Source: a bacterium
Lineage (GTDB): Bacteria > UBA9089 > JAHJRX01
Direction of reading: 5' to 3'
Assembly: GCA_030017825.1 (NCBI GenBank)
Contig: JASEGW010000012.1
Location: forward strand, 1-20,961
DNA length: 20,961 bases
Under the pieces are notes generated by a model. That model was given only the letters and a program-made list of their open reading frames with translations. It did no database searches and was not told where the DNA came from. The position numbers and the translations under genes were made by a program. Each line of letters starts with the position of its first letter. The stretch's first letter is position 1. Positions 13,740 to 20,961 of the stretch are shown here, in pieces.

Positions 13740-14573
13740 ATGGAAAATATTTATAAGCCTTATATAGCAGAAATAAAAGAGATTGTTAGAGAAACTTCAG
13801 ATACAACTACTTTCAAGTTGGAGTTTGTGGATGAAGAAGTAAAGAAAAGCTTTGATTTTAAAGCTGGGCAATTTGGAGAATATTCTGTCTTTGGAGTAGG
13901 GGAGTGTACTTTTTGTATTGCCTCGTCTCCCACTCGTAAAGGTTATATCGAGTGTAGCTTTAAGAAAGTGGGAAAAGTTACCTCTGTTTTGTATGATTTA
14001 AATGTAGGTGATAAGATAGGTTTTCGTGGTCCTTATGGAAATTGGTTTCCTATAGATGATATGAAGGGAAAAAATTTAATATTTGTAGGTGGGGGAATAG
14101 GACTTGCTCCTTTGAGGTCTTTAATCTGGAATTGCTTGGATAATAGAGATGACTTTAAGGATATTACAATTATTTATGGTGCTCGAAGTATAAACGATTT
14201 AGTATATAAAAATGAGCTTAAAGAGTGGAAAGAGAGAAAGGATATAAACTTTGTAGTTACCGTAGATCCAGGTGGCGAAGATAAAGATTGGAAGGGAAAG
14301 GTAGGTTTTGTACCTACGGTTTTAGAAGAAGTAAGTCCATCTAAAAAGAATGCTGTAGTGATTACTTGCGGGCCACCAATAATGATTAAGTTTGTAGTTC
14401 TTTCTTTAGTCAAAATGGGTTTTTCTGATGAGCAGATTGTTACTACCTTAGAGATGCGCATGAAGTGTGGGTTAGGAAAATGTGGTCGTTGTAATATTGG
14501 CAATGTTTATGTTTGTAAAGATGGCCCAGTGTTTACCTATAAAGAGATAAAGCAGTTTCCTGCTGAGTTTTAA
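13740..14573 (+). CDS. FlxA-like FAD/NAD(P)-binding oxidoreductase (AsrB/HydG/PyrK family)
   Basis: This 277-residue ferredoxin-reductase-type protein has an FAD-binding barrel (1-100; CTFCIASSPTRKG at 56-68 is the flavin loop, and FRGPYGNWF at 95-103) and a NAD(P) domain (FVGGGIGLAPLRS, 115-127). A C-terminal [2Fe-2S] site is present at C243, C248, C251 and C259 (CGLGKCGRC...VCKDGPVF). The order and length match the gamma subunit of sulfhydrogenase, AsrB and FlxA. It would exchange electrons between NAD(P)H and the FlxB/FlxC/MvhD relay. With NuoF this gives the cluster a second NAD(P)H site. GAAGGAAG precedes the ATG. Confidence 0.92.
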   Translation: MENIYKPYIAEIKEIVRETSDTTTFKLEFVDEEVKKSFDFKAGQFGEYSVFGVGECTFCIASSPTRKGYIECSFKKVGKVTSVLYDLNVGDKIGFRGPYGNWFPIDDMKGKNLIFVGGGIGLAPLRSLIWNCLDNRDDFKDITIIYGARSINDLVYKNELKEWKERKDINFVVTVDPGGEDKDWKGKVGFVPTVLEEVSPSKKNAVVITCGPPIMIKFVVLSLVKMGFSDEQIVTTLEMRMKCGLGKCGRCNIGNVYVCKDGPVFTYKEIKQFPAEF

Positions 14574-14595
14574 ATAATTATTGGTAGGGGAATAA

Positions 14596-15237
14596 ATGTT
14601 AAAACCTGAAAAGAATAAGATGCTACGGCGAATTGGAATAATAGCATTAGTTTTAGTGTTATGCGCTATTATTATAGGTCCTTATGCCTTAAAATTAACC
14701 GAGCATCCAGATTTTTGTGCTATTTGTCACAATATGAAACCTTCTGTTAATTCCTATAAAGCTTCTTATCACAAAGGCGTAAAGTGTTTCGAGTGTCATT
14801 ATGAACCTGGATTGATTGGGTTTATAAAAGGAGAAATGGGTATTCCTCATGAAATGATTGCTTTTGTAACCGGGAAATACGATATGAAGAAGTTAGATGT
14901 AGATATTAAGGATGCTTCTTGTTTACGAGAGCCTTGTCATAAGATAGAAAGACTAAACAATGAGAAATTCTATAAAAGAGGAGTAGTGTTTAGTCATAAA
15001 GGTCATATTACCGAAGAACAAAGTTGTGATAGTTGCCATAAGGCAGATGATAAAGTACACATGAAAGTAAAGGCCGAGAAAGCATGTATAAAATGCCATG
15101 ATTTATCTGAGCCAGATAATGACCAATGTTTCATGTGTCATAAAATTTTACCAGATACAGAAAATATAAGTCATAGCAAATTACAGAAGACTGGAGAAAA
15201 ATGCAGTTCTTGTCATGAAGGAATTCATGTCGAATAA
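14596..15237 (+). CDS. Membrane-anchored seven-heme c-type cytochrome (NapC/NrfH-like head)
   Basis: This 213-residue protein has an uncleaved N-terminal membrane anchor (residues 12-33) typical of NapC/NrfH quinol dehydrogenases. Heme sites follow: CAICH (41), CFECH (64), CLREPCH (109, a CX4CH site), CDSCH (144), CIKCH (164), CFMCH (178) and CSSCH (203). The first two, with HPDFCAICHNMKPS and HKGVKCFECH, look like the NapC/NrfH start. The tail resembles class III multiheme repeats (FSHKGHITEEQSCDSCHK). It would face the outer side of the membrane and could take electrons from quinol. AGGGGA lies before the ATG. It overlaps tatC by 11 bp. A link to the soluble Hdr complex is suggested only by position. 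Confidence 0.9.
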   Translation: MLKPEKNKMLRRIGIIALVLVLCAIIIGPYALKLTEHPDFCAICHNMKPSVNSYKASYHKGVKCFECHYEPGLIGFIKGEMGIPHEMIAFVTGKYDMKKLDVDIKDASCLREPCHKIERLNNEKFYKRGVVFSHKGHITEEQSCDSCHKADDKVHMKVKAEKACIKCHDLSEPDNDQCFMCHKILPDTENISHSKLQKTGEKCSSCHEGIHVE

Positions 15238-15960
15238 GAATGATAAAGAGTTATTAAATAAAACATCGTTTATAGAGCATTTAGAAGAATTACGCTCAAG
15301 AATTATAAAATCGTTAGTAACTGTTTTTGTAATTGCTTGCCTTTCCTACACATTTTCCACTAAAATATTAAATTTTTTAACAATTCCAGTCAAAGAATTG
15401 GTTTTCATAACTCCTACCGAAGCCTTTTCAGCCAGAATAAAAGTAGCTATACTCATGGGAGTTTTTATAGCTTTACCAGTAATTATATATCAAATATGGA
15501 GTTTTGTGCGGCCTGCCCTCTATAAAAAAGAGAGAAAAAGTATCTTACCTGTAGTAATTACCTCAAGTTTTTTTTTGCCACAGGAGTAGGTTTTGCTTTT
15601 TATTTAGTGTTGCCTATGGGAGTTAAGTTTTTATTAGATTTTGGCACAGAAAATATAAAGCCTATGATTTCTGTAAGCAAATACTTGTCGTTTACCATTC
15701 GTATGCTTTTAGCCTTTGGTATTGTTTTCCAGCTTCCCATAGTGGTTGTATTTTTGACTAAAATTAATATTTTAAATTATGAAATATTAGCTAAAAATAG
15801 AAAGTATACCATACTTGCAATCTTTGTTTTGGCAGCTGTTCTTACCCCGCCAGATGTTATAAGCCAGCTATTACTAGCCGTGCCTTTAATTATATTATAT
15901 GAAATAAGTATCTGGATATCAAAATTAATAAAGAGAAAAAAGACGATAGAAGAGCAATAA
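15227..15960 (+). pseudogene. tatC: tatC, reading frame interrupted at a T9 run
   Basis: The first frame (to 15589) has the TatC start FIEHLEELRSRI and the conserved WSFVRPALYKKERK region. It then meets TAG soon after TSSFF. The next frame continues the family exactly: FATGVGFAFYLVLPMG, FQLPIVVVFL, AVLTPPDVISQLLLAVPLII, ending at 15960. Adding one T to the run at 15568-15576 (9 to 10 T) joins them into about 244 residues, the normal TatC length with six membrane helices. I prefer ATG 15227, preceded by GAAGGA; ATG 15215 is further inside the cytochrome gene. It may be a sequencing error in a homopolymer, a true mutation, or a slip site that restores the frame during transcription or translation. 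Confidence 0.85.
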
Positions 15961-16207
15961 AATCTTGATATTCATAATAATAATCTGTTTTTTAACTTCA
16001 AGGTATAAAATATGTAGCTTATGTTAGGCAAGTACAAATAAGTATTAAGGTGAGATTAGTTATCCTCTTTATTTTCCATCCTTTTTACTCCTTTCTGGTA
16101 TTTAGTAGAAAAAACCTATCTTTATTTTAAAAAAAGGATTAAATATAGCACCTATTAATCATAATTTGACATAGAGCAAATTGATTTAACTATGAACGAA
16201 CATTATG

Positions 16208-16238
16208 TTTCTACCGATATTATGTTCCTAATGGAACG
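16208..16238 (-). repeat. REP-like hairpin/GGTAGAA unit
   Basis: Read on the minus strand it is GTTCC-ATTA-GGAAC followed by ATAATATCGGTAGAAA. The tail is identical to the one at the window start (3-18), and the hairpin is a variant of the one at 38-50 with a different loop. Confidence 0.6.
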
Positions 16239-16278
16239 ATTATTCTCATACCTTATTTATCTACATTATCCTATGTCC

Positions 16279-16350
16279 ACTTTTGGTTAATAACTGCTAT
16301 AAAGAAAATTATTTTATTCTATTTTTATATGCAAACTTTTGGTTAATAAG
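16279..16350 (+). repeat. Two lone terminal repeats of the family-2 element
   Basis: ACTTTTGGTTAATAACTGCT (from 16279) matches the right end of the element at 3593-3616 in all but one of 24 bases. ACTTTTGGTTAATAAG recurs at 16335-16350. Both point the same way and have no partner end nearby, so they look like remnants or solo ends. Confidence 0.55.
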
Positions 16351-16489
16351 AGATATATAAGCATTTTAGGGGTATTTAAAGATAATGATTTTTTCGTTTA
16401 ACAAGAAGTATAAATTTGTTGGAAGGAACTATATAAAAAAGAAATACATAATAAGTAAGAAATAGTATTTTTTAAAGCTTTAGATAAGA

Positions 16490-17545
16490 TTAATTTTTAT
16501 ACTCAATCATAATTTTATGAGTATTTTTCTCTACTACTTCTCCTATTATAGCAGCTTCTGGAGAGCTTTCTTTTTGAAGCCTTGACAATAATATTTCAGC
16601 CTTATTTGGAGCAACTGAAATTAAAAGGCCCCCTGAAGTTTGAACATCATATAATATATCTAATAGAAAGAAAGGTATCTCTGATAAAATCTTTACCGAA
16701 TTGCTATAATATTTTTTATTACCATAGGTTCCTGCAGGAATCACTCCCATTTCAGCAAACTCTTTAGCTTCTTTTAAATAGGGAACGCTGAAAGCTTCTA
16801 AATTTATACTCACCTTACTTTCTCGTGCCATCTCTTGAGCATGTCCTATTAGCCCAAACCCAGTAATATCAGTACAAGCATTTATTCCTACATCTATCGC
16901 AACTTCTGAAGTTTTTCTATTTAAAGTATTCATAATAGAAGAAGCTTTATTCACAAGCTCCTCATCAGCCAACCCACCTTTAATGGCAGTAGTAATTATC
17001 CCCATGCCTAAAGGCTTAGTTAAAATAAGTCTATCACCTATTTGAGCTTTTGCATTGGTGATAATACTTTGAGGATTTATAATTCCAGTCACAGCTAAAC
17101 CAAATTTTATTTCTGGATCTATTACCGTATGACCACCAATTAAAGACACCTGGGCTTCCTTTAACTTTTCTAGCGAACCCTTTAAAATTTGATTTAAGAT
17201 GGCCTTATCCATATCCAAAGGAAAGCAGACTATGTTTAAAGCTGTAAGAGGTTTTCCTCCCATAGCATATATGTCCGATAGGGCATTGACTGTAGCTATC
17301 TGGCCATAGATATAAGGATCATTTACTACTGGAGTAAAAAAATCCACAGTCTGAACCAAAGCTAACTCATTATTTATTTTATAAACTCCAGCATCATCTG
17401 CCGATTCTATACCTACTAATATTTTAGGATCTTTACTTAAGGGCAAATTTTTTAAAACTTCTTCTAAGTCCCCTGGACTCATTTTAGAAGCTCACCCTGC
17501 ACATTTAACTTTTTCAGTAAGTTTTATAATTTCTTCTCTACTCAT
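16490..17545 (-). CDS. selD: Selenide, water dikinase (selenophosphate synthetase), itself a selenoprotein
   Basis: SelD makes selenophosphate, the selenium donor for selenocysteine, from selenide and ATP. The longest stop-free frame begins at 17482, but the family's catalytic N-terminus lies upstream in the same frame. From ATG 17545 the protein reads MSREEIIKLTEKVKCAGUAS then KMSPGDL, with a TGA (17494-17492) at codon 18. That TGA is at the active-site Cys/Sec position and is followed by the conserved Lys. The downstream chain has the expected SADDAGVY, LIGGHTV, GDRLILTKPLG and ACTDITGFGLIGH segments. The full length is 351 residues. A hairpin right after the TGA and the adjoining selC and selB genes support Sec decoding. 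Confidence 0.93.
17461..17491 (-). promoter_or_regulatory. SECIS-like hairpin after the selD TGA codon
   Basis: One base after the TGA, CTTCTAA (17490-17484) pairs perfectly with TTAGAAG (17467-17461). After an AATGA internal bulge, GTCC (17478-17475) pairs with GGAC (17471-17468) around an AGG loop. Position and size fit a bacterial SECIS read by SelB, encoded next door. Not tested by folding. Confidence 0.65.
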
Positions 17546-17657
17546 TTTCTACAACCTTTAAAATTGAGCTTAAAACTATCTTGCTAATGCTTTAATCTCT
17601 GCTCTCTCTGTCTTTCCATTTCTTATCTTTATTTTTTGACCTCTGGTTTTGTTTCTT

Positions 17658-17754
17658 TGGCGGAGGCGTGTAGGAATCGAACCTACCCAAGACAGGACTA
17701 CTGCCTTAAACTGGTTTTGAAGACCAGCAGGCCCACCAGGACCTCTCCGCCTCC
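17658..17754 (-). tRNA. selC: tRNA-Sec (anticodon TCA)
   Basis: The 97-nt gene has 5' GGAGGCGG and 3' ACGCCTCC-G-CCA. The extended acceptor is typical of tRNA-Sec, with seven pairs plus a G-A at the eighth position. The anticodon arm CTGGTCTTCAAAACCAG shows TCA at 17720-17718. A T arm GTAGG-TTCGATT-CCTAC, a long variable arm and an encoded CCA complete it. The length is well above a normal tRNA. It sits between selB (16 bp away) and selD on the same strand. Confidence 0.95.
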
Positions 17755-17770
17755 GTATTTTAACACTCGC

Positions 17771-19663
17771 TTAATTATAAAGCTGTCTTTCATCTCCCAC
17801 TCTTCTGGTAAATTTAATGCTATCCAAGTATTCTAAAAGAGGAAGAGTAAATTTTCGACTGCTCTGCAGATAGTCTCGAATCTGGCTTAATTTAGCTTGC
17901 TTATTTTCTACTAAAAGTTTTCTTATTTTTTCCTTAGCTTCTTCAAAAGTAGCTTTATGTATAATTATATCTTCTGCTATTTTAACTAAATTGCCTTGAG
18001 TTAGCAAGTATAATATTAGCTCGCTAATTTTTTCAGAATCTTCTTTTATCTGCAAAGATATTTCTTTAAGATTTGGCGGGTTTAGCTTACAATTTTTATA
18101 CAAAGTTTCTATCTTATTTAAAATTATTAGTTCCTGCTCATTAAGCTTTATCTCAAATCCTCTAATTCTTAAATATCCTCTATCTTCCTCTATCTCTTTT
18201 GCTTCTAATACTTTCGAAAATAAAGCTATAGGATCTTTCTTGAAAAATCTTGACCTTATTTCTTCCTTGGTGATTCCCATTTTTAAAGGAAACTTTTTAT
18301 GAAAATCTTTCAAATAATCTACTAAACCCTTTTTTAGCTTATTTAAATTATCCTCATGAATATATAATTTATTTTCAGAGATACATGTTATTTTTAAAGA
18401 CTTGCTTAGTTTATCTAAAATTGCTTTCGACTCTTCTAAAGGTAAATTTATGCTCTTTCTTATCTCTTCTAAAGATAGAGTATTTTTAGAGGCTCCTTTA
18501 AGGATTTGTAAAATAGAATCTTCCACACTTCCTTTTTCTAAAATTTCTAATTGTTCTATAACTTCTCTATTAAATCTTTTATGTTTTGGGGGAGAAGCAT
18601 TCAAAATCTTTCCTCCTCCAATAGTTAAAAGAGGAGAATAAAGACGCAGTATAAAACGATCTTCTTTTAAAGTTGCCAACTTATTTTCCATTCTAAATTG
18701 AACTAAAACTTCTTCACCTGGCCCAATCTCTTTTTTATCGAGCAAGATAACTCTTCCTATGTATTCTCCTGTGCCTATACATAGTTTAATCCTAGTTCTA
18801 TTTTGTAAAGCCTTAGGAATGCTTTTTAATAAAGATAGCCTAGCATCTATAGTATTAGTAACTGTTAAATATCCAGGAGCAGCAATCCAATCTCCCCTAG
18901 AAAGTTCTTCTATTTTTATTCCTGCTAAATTCATTCCTACTCTCTGTCCTGCAAAAGCTTCTTGAGTTTTTTCCCCATGGCAATGAATCTGACGAACTTT
19001 AGCTATTGTTTTTTGTGGATATATTTCTACCTGTTCTTCGCATTTTAAGGTTCCTGAAACTAAAGTTCCTGTAATTACAGTTCCAAATCCAGTCATAGTA
19101 AAAATACGATCTATGGGCAATCTAACTGGCAACATAGAATTTTTGGGTTCTATATTTGCAATCATCTTATCAATCTGCTCTACTAACAATGAAAAACCCT
19201 CTTTCGTTTTACTAGATACTTTAACTATAGGAACTTCTTCTAAAAAAGTATCTTTAGTAATCTCCTTAATATTCTCTTCCACTAACTCTAACCATTCCTT
19301 ATCAACTAAATCAATCTTAGTAATTACTACAATTCCATTCTTAACTTGAAGCAATTTACAAATATCTAAATGTTCTTTAGTTTGAGGCATTACCCCATCA
19401 TCAGCAGCTACTATTAATAAAACTACATCAATAGTGCTAACTCCTGCTAACATATTTTTGAGAAAACGTTCATGACCAGGAACATCGATAATTTCTGCAC
19501 AACGACCACTAGGAAGATTAAAATACGCAAAGCCTATATCAATAGAAAGCCCTCGTTCTTTCTCTTCTTTTAATCTATCTGTATCCATTCCGGTAAGAGA
19601 CCTTATGAGCAAGGTTTTACCGTGATCAACATGCCCTGCAGTCCCAATAACAATATGCTTCAT
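17771..19663 (-). CDS. selB: Selenocysteine-specific elongation factor SelB
   Basis: This 630-residue GTPase carries Sec-tRNA to the ribosome at SECIS-marked UGA codons. The EF-Tu-like part shows the P-loop GHVDHGKT (10-17), DTDRLKEEKERGLSIDIGF (switch I, with the RG.SID form typical of SelB), DVPGHERF (60-67) and TKID (115-118). The beta-barrel domains follow, and the C-terminal 250 or so residues are the winged-helix repeats that bind SECIS (for example QAKLSQIRDYLQSSRKFTLP near the end). The length is normal for the family. The stop lies 16 bp before selC. selA is absent from the window. It starts 9 bp after the FlgD-Ig type gene, after TAAGGA. Confidence 0.95.
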   Translation of the reverse strand: MKHIVIGTAGHVDHGKTLLIRSLTGMDTDRLKEEKERGLSIDIGFAYFNLPSGRCAEIIDVPGHERFLKNMLAGVSTIDVVLLIVAADDGVMPQTKEHLDICKLLQVKNGIVVITKIDLVDKEWLELVEENIKEITKDTFLEEVPIVKVSSKTKEGFSLLVEQIDKMIANIEPKNSMLPVRLPIDRIFTMTGFGTVITGTLVSGTLKCEEQVEIYPQKTIAKVRQIHCHGEKTQEAFAGQRVGMNLAGIKIEELSRGDWIAAPGYLTVTNTIDARLSLLKSIPKALQNRTRIKLCIGTGEYIGRVILLDKKEIGPGEEVLVQFRMENKLATLKEDRFILRLYSPLLTIGGGKILNASPPKHKRFNREVIEQLEILEKGSVEDSILQILKGASKNTLSLEEIRKSINLPLEESKAILDKLSKSLKITCISENKLYIHEDNLNKLKKGLVDYLKDFHKKFPLKMGITKEEIRSRFFKKDPIALFSKVLEAKEIEEDRGYLRIRGFEIKLNEQELIILNKIETLYKNCKLNPPNLKEISLQIKEDSEKISELILYLLTQGNLVKIAEDIIIHKATFEEAKEKIRKLLVENKQAKLSQIRDYLQSSRKFTLPLLEYLDSIKFTRRVGDERQLYN

Positions 19664-19672
19664 AATAAGTCC

Positions 19673-20935
19673 TTATTTTTCTACAGCCATCTTCCCTGAG
19701 TAACTTCCATCTTCTGAAAGGATCAAGTAAAAATAAATACCATCAGCTACTATCTTTTGAGAATCATTTCTTCCATCCCAGATGACCTCTGAACCTGAAG
19801 TTATTTCTCCATTATCTTTAGATAAAGTTCTAATTAATCTTCCTCTTAGATCATATATCTTTACTTTGTAAGTAGTATCTGGTATAGGGGTAATAGTAAA
19901 TACATTATCTGTTATAGGATTAAAGGGATTTGGATAAGCTGTGGTATTATTAAAATCATTTACTTGTTTCTTAGATAATATCATATAAATAGATAAATGG
20001 TCAACTATTGCTGTTATGAGATTTTTGTCTTTGTCTACTTTTTGGTTATTTGAGGCAAGTTTAAATAGTTTATCATCTTCATCTAGGTAGAATACTCTTA
20101 AGTCATCTTCCTGGTATTTTTCTTCTATTTCTTCACTATAAGGAATAATTAAGGTAATACCATTCTTAATGTCTTTGTTAAAGGTTGCTTCTTTTCCATT
20201 ATGAGTAACTAAGAATTCTCTTAAGGTGGAATTAAATATAGGATCATAATTTATATGCTTAAATTGGCTTATATTGTCTTTAGCTTTGGAAATAACATAT
20301 AATTTACCCTTACCTTTTATTTCTTCTAATTTTTTAATAGCTATAGAGTAGTCATCAGCACATACTACATTTGGTTTTATTTCTACTCTGGTTCCATCTG
20401 CCAAGAAGGCTGCTCCTCCCACTTTATTGTTTAGCAAGAACTTAATCTTTCCTATAGAATAAGAAGATGTAGTACTTTCATCATCTTTTAAGATAGCATA
20501 AATATAATAGTATCTATTGTACTCTTTAGGGGGATTCTTGGTTATATCCCAGAAGTATTTATCTCTATTCTCATTTAAGCTAAAGAAGGAGATTATCTGG
20601 CCATCATATCCTTGATTATCTATATCATAATATAGAGAAACAGTAGTGTTAGGTAATGTTTTTCCTTTAATTTTGTACCTTACAGTATAGTTACCTACCT
20701 GGGTATTTTCTTCTGCTTTAGGATTTAAAAGAGTGATAAAAGGAAAATCATTTTCTAATTCATAGTTAGCAGTATGTTTTGCATCATGTCTATACATAGG
20801 CCAGAGCATCTTATTCTTTTTAGGTGAGGTACCTATAGGATAAGCATAGAGATTCTTATCTAAAGAGGTAGCTATTAAGTCTGCCTTTCCATCTTTATCT
20901 AAATCAGTTAATAACGCGAATATGAAAACTAAAAA
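19673..20935 (-). pseudogene. 5'-truncated FG-GAP / FlgD-Ig-type secreted protein
   Basis: The frame is open from 20935 to 19673, preceded by an in-frame TAA (20938-20936), and its first ATG is only at 20809. Protein-like sequence exists before that ATG: TDLDKDGKADLIATSLDKNL is an FG-GAP/VCBS-type calcium-binding repeat, and the ATG lies in the conserved LWPMYRHDAKHT motif that usually follows such repeats. So 20809 is not the true start, and the signal peptide and upstream repeats are missing. The middle is unassigned beta-rich sequence. The last 90 residues are a FlgD-type Ig domain with YPNPFNP, VKIYDLRGRLIRTL and DGIYFYLI, as in cell-surface proteins of several candidate phyla. It is either a decayed gene or an assembly join. 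Confidence 0.75.
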
Positions 20936-20961
20936 TTAAGAATATCTCAATAAATAAGCAT

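Larger units (their letters stand above)
15961..16489. other. Convergent intergenic region with lone repeat ends
   Basis: This is the 529-bp gap between the stop of tatC (+) and the stop of selD (-). No gene or clear terminator is visible. It holds a REP-like unit on the minus strand (16208-16238) and two lone family-2 ends (16279-16302 and 16335-16350). Bases 15961-16207 show only AT-rich sequence with a T/A tract near 16110-16140. Confidence 0.6.

Noticed and set aside
16490..17482. selD as a 330-residue protein starting at 17482
   Set aside because: It would lack the catalytic CAGUASK segment. The frame continues upstream through a TGA explained by Sec, with selC and selB adjacent.
19673..20809. 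ATG 20809 as the true start of the FlgD-Ig type protein
   Set aside because: The ATG falls within the conserved WPMYRHD region, and recognisable FG-GAP sequence precedes it in frame, so it is only the first available Met.

Overview
This is an AT-rich bacterial window. It carries one long rightward block (about 300-15960) facing a shorter leftward block (about 20935-16490) across a 530-bp convergent gap. No rRNA, CRISPR array, phage gene or transposase gene is present. Ferredoxin- and flavin-based redox enzymes, selenocysteine machinery, a multiheme cytochrome and a secreted FG-GAP/FlgD-Ig type protein suggest an uncultivated anaerobic bacterium of a candidate phylum. The sequence alone does not fix the phylum.

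Region 1 (1-3432): intergenic repeats, a small nitroreductase, an acylphosphatase, a Na+/phosphate cotransporter with a PhoU-like tail, and two tandem tatA genes ending at a terminator.

Region 2 (3440-14573) is the main item. It encodes HdrC, HdrB, an HdrA N-half fused to NuoE, NuoF/HydB, a small DUF4258/YgiT pair, a NuoG/HydA-type ferredoxin head fused to the HdrA C-half, MvhD/FlxD, FlxC-like, FlxB/HydB-sulfhydrogenase-like and FlxA/HydG-like proteins. HdrA is cut between its two inserted ferredoxin motifs, and each half is fused to a different NADH-dehydrogenase-type module. No hydrogenase or formate dehydrogenase catalytic subunit is present. I infer a soluble NAD(P)H-linked, flavin-based electron-bifurcating complex. 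NAD(P)H would enter through NuoEF and/or the FlxA-like flavoprotein, pass through MvhD and Fe-S clusters to the HdrA flavin, and split towards ferredoxin and an HdrBC disulfide-reductase-like site. The native disulfide or other acceptor is unknown.

Region 3 (14596-15960): a membrane-anchored seven-heme c-type cytochrome, then tatC broken by a one-base shift in a T9 run. The tatA pair and tatC thus flank the redox block.

Region 4 (minus strand): a 5'-truncated FG-GAP/FlgD-Ig protein, selB, selC (tRNA-Sec) and selD. selD is itself a selenoprotein: its true start lies 21 codons upstream of the longest uninterrupted frame, and an in-frame TGA at codon 18 is followed by a SECIS-like hairpin. selA is not in the window.

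At least three families of short non-coding palindromic repeats lie between genes: an AACCTGA-ended hairpin element (4 copies), a second family with 24-bp TIRs (2 full elements plus 2 lone ends), and a REP-like GTTCC hairpin followed by GGTAGAA (3 units).
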